Notes under the pieces: generated by a model
Databases searched by the model: none
What the model saw: only the letters and a program-made list of their open reading frames with translations
What the model was told of the DNA's origin: nothing
Assembly: GCA_028876805.1 (NCBI GenBank)
Contig: JAGWQP010000301.1
Location: 1 to 33,462 of the forward strand
DNA length: 33,462 nt
Source of the DNA: Acidobacteriota bacterium
Lineage (GTDB): Bacteria > Acidobacteriota > Terriglobia > Bryobacterales > Bryobacteraceae
Reading direction: 5' to 3'
Position numbers and translations under genes: made by a program
Part shown: positions 29,532-33,462 of the stretch, in pieces
Layout of the letters: every line of letters begins with the position of its first letter
Position numbering within the stretch: position 1 is the first letter of the stretch

Positions 29532-31940
29532 ATGTCAAAGGAATTGGTGATCTCGGCGAATCGCCGGGAGACCCGTGTCGCGATCCTCGAAGATGATCAG
29601 GTCGTCGAGGTCTATCATCAACGGGAAAACGAATATTCGCTTGCGGGCAGTATTCATAAAGGGAAGGTCACGCGTGTGCTTCCGGGCATGCAGTCGGCGT
29701 TCGTCGATATCGGCCTGGACCGGGACGCGTTCCTGTACGTCTCGGACTTTTTCGAAGACAACGAAGAATACGACAAGATTGTCACCAGTGTGGAAGAAAA
29801 AGTTCTCAAGCTTGACCGCACGGCGGCACCGGCAACGGCGTCAGTGGAAGTCGAGACCGCGCCCGCTGCCGCCCCCGAGTCTTCCGCTGCCGTTGCCGCA
29901 ACCGAATTCATGCCGGTAGCGGCCCAGGCCGTCGCTCCGGGAAGTGCCGCTCCTGCCGCAGAGCAGCGCTGGGAAGACCGGGAACGTCGCGGCCGCCGGG
30001 GTCGCCGGCGCCGCGGCCAGAAAGGCCGCGCGCTCGGCTTGCCGGACTCCAAGTTCTATTCCCCGAGCGCCGGGCGGACTGCACCCGAGACCGAGTCGGC
30101 TCTGAAGGTCGTTTCCGATGCGCCGCTTGTCCAGGCCGGAGGCACACCGGTGGCTGCTGCCACACCCGCCGCCGACCTCTTGATCCTGCCGGGAGAGAGC
30201 CTCGCGAAATACCGGCGCCCGCAAGAGGAAGAGGACGAGGATCCCGCTCCCGGGCCCGATGCCCGAGCGACGGATCAGCCCGCCGAGGGTTGGATCGAAG
30301 AATCGGCCCAACTCCCGACCGCCGAGGCCGAGCGTGAACCCCGTTCGGTCCGCATTGAGGACCTCGGAGCAGCTTCTCCGGAGGCCGCGCCGCAGTCAGA
30401 ATTAGGGGCTGCGGAATTGCTAGAGCCCCTCGATTCCGCCGCACCGGCCGAAGCCGGACCGGAAGGGTTAATCGAGCGCGGGACCGGCATCGAGGTGCCT
30501 ACCGAGGCTGGCGTGGTGCAGACTGAGGCTGGCGCGCCCCCGATCGCCGTCACGCAGCGTGAGCACGGCGCGCATTATCCGCATCGTTTGTCCCGGCGCA
30601 TGCGCCGCAAAGCGCGTGCCGGCATGGCAGAGCCGGCTCGGCCGGGACATCATGAGGCTCGACTGCCCGACACCACGACGCGCGTTACCGCCGAAGTGCG
30701 TACCGCGCCAAACGCGGCTGCGAAGCCGGAACGCGCCACTGCCTCCATCAGCGACCTGCTGAAAGAAGGCCAGGAAATTATCGTCCAGATCGCCAAGGAG
30801 CCACTTGGCCAGAAAGGTGCGCGCATCACCTCTCACATCGCGCTGCCCGGCCGGTTTCTGGTCTACATGCCCACCGTCGACCACATCGGTGTTTCCCGCA
30901 AGATCCCGAGCGACGATGAAAGGAGCCGCCTGAAACGCATTCTGCAAACTCATCGCACGGGTATCCCCGGCGGCTTCATCGTGCGCACCGCGGGCGACGG
31001 CCACACCGAAGAAGAGCTCCGTGCCGACATGATGTTCCTCTACAACCTTTGGCTAGACCTGCGGCAGAAAGCCGAGCGCAAGCCTGCGCCGGCGCTCCTC
31101 CACCACGATCTGAACGTGGTGGAGCGTGTCTTGCGTGACCAGCTCACCTCGTCGTTCAAAAACATCTGGGTCGACAACGAGGAGATTTATGAAAGCGTGC
31201 TACAGTTCGTGCAGCGCTTCCAGCCTGCCCTGGTCAGCCGCGTGAAGTTATACACGCGCCCAAACCCGATCTTCGAGGAATTCAATGTCACCTCCGAGCT
31301 CGAGAAAGCTTTGCGGCCCAAGGTGTGGCTGAAGTCAGGCGGCTACATCGTCATCAATCAGACCGAGGCGCTGGTGGCCATTGACGTGAACACCGGCAAG
31401 TTTGTGGGCAAATCGAACCGGCTCGAAGACACCATCGTCAAAACCAATACCGACGCCATCAAAGAGATTGTGCGCCAGATCCGGTTGCGCGACTTGGGCG
31501 GTATCATCGTGGTGGATTTCATCGACATGGACGAGCGCAAGAATCGCCAGAAGGTGATGCAAACGCTCGAAGAAGCCATGCGGACCGACAAGGCTCCTTA
31601 CAAGATTCTCCAATTCAACGATTTCGGATTGGTGGCCATCACCCGGAAGCGCGTCAAGCAGAGCCTGGAGCGTACGCTGTGCACGCCGTGTCCGTACTGT
31701 GAAGGTGCCGGCTACGTCAAGAGCGCGCAGACCGTAGTCGCCGAAATCCTACAGGAGGCGCACAAGATCGCGAAAGACCTCGAAGGCAATGATGTGATGC
31801 TTCGAGTCTCTCCGGAAGTGGCCAAGCTGCTCAAGTCCAGTCGGAACACCTATCTTCAGGAATTGGAAGAAGTGCTGGGCCGCACGGTGTTTGTGAAAAG
31901 CGACGCTATGCTCCACCAGGAGAAATTCGACCTGGCATAG
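29532..31940 (+). CDS. rng: Rne/Rng family ribonuclease (RNase E/G)
   Basis: ATG 29532 after GGAGG: MSKELVISANRRETRVAILEDDQVVEVYHQRENEYSLAGSIHKGKVTRVLPGMQSAFVDIGLDRDAFLYVSDFF; FVGKSNRLEDTIVKTNTDAIKEIVRQIRLRDLGGIIVVDFIDMD; Zn-link CTPCPYCEGAG. Confidence 0.95.
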   Translation: MSKELVISANRRETRVAILEDDQVVEVYHQRENEYSLAGSIHKGKVTRVLPGMQSAFVDIGLDRDAFLYVSDFFEDNEEYDKIVTSVEEKVLKLDRTAAPATASVEVETAPAAAPESSAAVAATEFMPVAAQAVAPGSAAPAAEQRWEDRERRGRRGRRRRGQKGRALGLPDSKFYSPSAGRTAPETESALKVVSDAPLVQAGGTPVAAATPAADLLILPGESLAKYRRPQEEEDEDPAPGPDARATDQPAEGWIEESAQLPTAEAEREPRSVRIEDLGAASPEAAPQSELGAAELLEPLDSAAPAEAGPEGLIERGTGIEVPTEAGVVQTEAGAPPIAVTQREHGAHYPHRLSRRMRRKARAGMAEPARPGHHEARLPDTTTRVTAEVRTAPNAAAKPERATASISDLLKEGQEIIVQIAKEPLGQKGARITSHIALPGRFLVYMPTVDHIGVSRKIPSDDERSRLKRILQTHRTGIPGGFIVRTAGDGHTEEELRADMMFLYNLWLDLRQKAERKPAPALLHHDLNVVERVLRDQLTSSFKNIWVDNEEIYESVLQFVQRFQPALVSRVKLYTRPNPIFEEFNVTSELEKALRPKVWLKSGGYIVINQTEALVAIDVNTGKFVGKSNRLEDTIVKTNTDAIKEIVRQIRLRDLGGIIVVDFIDMDERKNRQKVMQTLEEAMRTDKAPYKILQFNDFGLVAITRKRVKQSLERTLCTPCPYCEGAGYVKSAQTVVAEILQEAHKIAKDLEGNDVMLRVSPEVAKLLKSSRNTYLQELEEVLGRTVFVKSDAMLHQEKFDLA

Positions 31941-32010
31941 GGCCCGGAGTCCGGCGTCCAGCCAAGCGACGTGTGGTTCGCACTAGGTGTTTATTGGAGG
32001 TAGGGTAGGC

Positions 32011-32406
32011 CTACGGCTGGTGCGCCGAATACTGTGGCTGCGGCGGGTTGAGCTTGATCTCAACCGTCCTTTCCTGTTCCCTGATATCGAAGGTCTTTCC
32101 AAAGGTCTGATAACCCTTGGCGATGACCTGGATCAGGATCTTGCCCTGCGGAATCGCAGGAATACTCGCCCCTCCCTCCTGGTTGGTACGTAGTTCATAG
32201 GTGGTGCGAATCTTCTTGCCCAGTTTGAGATAATCCCGGCCTTCGACGAAGCGCACGACGACGCTGGCTCGGTCCACAGGCTTGCCGCTGTCGTTTTTGA
32301 CCTCGATCGATAGCTTGGTCATCGGTGTGTCCGCGCGTGCCAGGAAGCCTGTGGCGATCAACGGGCACAACCAGAGCGCGCGAAGAAACCAACCGTAGGT
32401 ACGCAT
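32011..32406 (-). CDS. Small secreted protein with carboxypeptidase-regulatory-like (Ig-like) domain
   Basis: Signal peptide MRTYGWFLRALWLCPLIATGFLARA followed by KLSIEVKNDSGKPVDRASVVVRF...GGASIPAIPQGKILIQVIAKGYQTFGKTFDI. Confidence 0.7.
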   Translation of the reverse strand: MRTYGWFLRALWLCPLIATGFLARADTPMTKLSIEVKNDSGKPVDRASVVVRFVEGRDYLKLGKKIRTTYELRTNQEGGASIPAIPQGKILIQVIAKGYQTFGKTFDIREQERTVEIKLNPPQPQYSAHQP

Positions 32407-32467
32407 ACTACGATTATACGGCTCTGATAAAATAAGAAGGGAAATACCCATCATCGCTGCCGAGTAT

Positions 32468-32819
32468 GGGGGCGCAACGGATTCGACGGGATTGAATCAT
32501 GGTGGGGAGGCGTGCCGGGTTCCGAGCTCCCGTAAAACGATCGGAAAAACAAAACTGCCAATCAGCAGTTTGCCTACGCTGCCTAATTAATTAGGTAGCC
32601 GCTCCAGCCGCTGAGCCCGCGCGGCGGTGAGTGAGCGTCATTTTGCGGGATTGGCCAAAGGCTTCGGTCCGGAGCCGGCGGCTGAAACTCAATCGGGCTA
32701 GGCGGCCGCTCCTCTCGCCGGTTCTGAAGCGGTTGCCGAGACTGTTGAGCCGGCTACGCACGTAGTCTCTTCACGATGAGCTTTCTCGGACGGGGGTTCA
32801 ACTCCCCCCGCCTCCACCA
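32468..32819 (+). ncRNA. ssrA: Transfer-messenger RNA (tmRNA)
   Basis: 5' GGGGGCGCAACGGATTCGACGGG and 3' GGACGGGGGTTCAACTCCCCCCGCCTCCACCA; 5' GGGGGCG pairs with CGCCTCC. Tag frame GCC AAT CAG CAG TTT GCC TAC GCT GCC TAA (32557-32586) = ANQQFAYAA*. Confidence 0.96.
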
Positions 32820-33044
32820 TAATAAAATGAATCAGTTAACAGCAGTTCGCCGGAAATTTGAGCCAAACTGAGCCATCGCTGTATGATAGAGGCGTATGCT
32901 AAAGGCTCAATCGACCCGATACCGCGAGGCCGAAAGGGTGCCAGGCCTGACGTAGAAAAGGCCGGAATGCAAAAAGGTTTCCCCAACTGAGTGTTCGGTG
33001 TAATCCGGAGTCGACTCGTTGCCCTTAGGCACTTTCGGCATAGT

Positions 33045-33064
33045 CGATACTCAACTGAGTATCG
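33045..33064. repeat. 20-bp near-perfect palindrome
   Basis: CGATACTCA-AC-TGAGTATCG, 9-bp inverted arms with 2-nt centre, in the gene-poor region downstream of ssrA. Confidence 0.85.
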
Positions 33065-33462
33065 CACAATCAAAGAAGAATGCACTAGTTGTGTACCGTG
33101 GGTGCGTCGATGGGCCGAGCCTCTCGTGCCCGCGCCGAACTCGGGCCGGCAGCAATTAGCCCTACACTATAGCCGTACCTTCGGCGACAAGGCACAATCC
33201 AGCGGTACGGAACGGACCGACCCAACCGGGGTTGCCGGTTACCGAGGCCACTGGCGGTGGATAGGTGCATCGCCACGCAGACTGAGCGTTCTCCACCTGT
33301 AAACCATTGGGTCGGAGAATTTCGACAACTTCTTTTCGCGTCCCCGTGTCGGGTGCCGAGAAATGGCGCGGTGCTTAGCGGGCGGCTTCGCCGGCGTGAT
33401 TTGGAAATATCGGAAGCATGGTTTGAACTAGGACGCAGGGTTCTGCCGGGCGCGATCACGCC

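Noticed and set aside
33085-33459. 124-aa minus-strand ORF at the right edge, and a plus-frame reading EFRQLLFASPCRVPRNGAVLSGRLRRRDLEISEAWFELGRRVLPGAIT
   Set aside because: Neither could be matched to a family with confidence; possible coding remnant only, not annotated.

Overview
High-GC bacterial chromosomal window. Protein families and the tmRNA tag suggest Acidobacteriota (Solibacter/Bryobacter-like); this is inference. Left part: a tightly packed minus-strand operon (mazG, GNAT acyltransferase, MenC/N-succinylamino-acid-racemase-like enolase, MFS transporter, SDR, DUF885 protein running off the left edge), then a decayed vapBC-type toxin-antitoxin locus. A plus-strand run follows: DUF1844, PhnP-like MBL hydrolase, ribF, TerC/YjbE, RND permease. 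A rearranged segment (~12.0-15.3 kb) holds an orphan radical SAM gene between degenerate sequences, one of which I read as the collapsed remnant of a second RND permease directly upstream of an intact RND adaptor and TolC-like gene. Then come a decayed secreted-protein gene, full-length metH, the rod-shape cluster mreB-mreC-mreD-mrdA-rodA, and an RNase E/G gene with a very long low-complexity insert in its S1 domain. The right end carries a small secreted protein gene, ssrA (tmRNA, predicted tag ANQQFAYAA), and ~640 bp without a convincing intact gene. I saw no CRISPR array, tRNA, rRNA or intact transposase. Most of the window is ordinary. The most notable items are the candidate D-amino-acid salvage operon, the RND permease relic with possible partner replacement, the orphan radical SAM gene and the RNase E/G insert. 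I found no clear case for a wholly new defence or mobile system.
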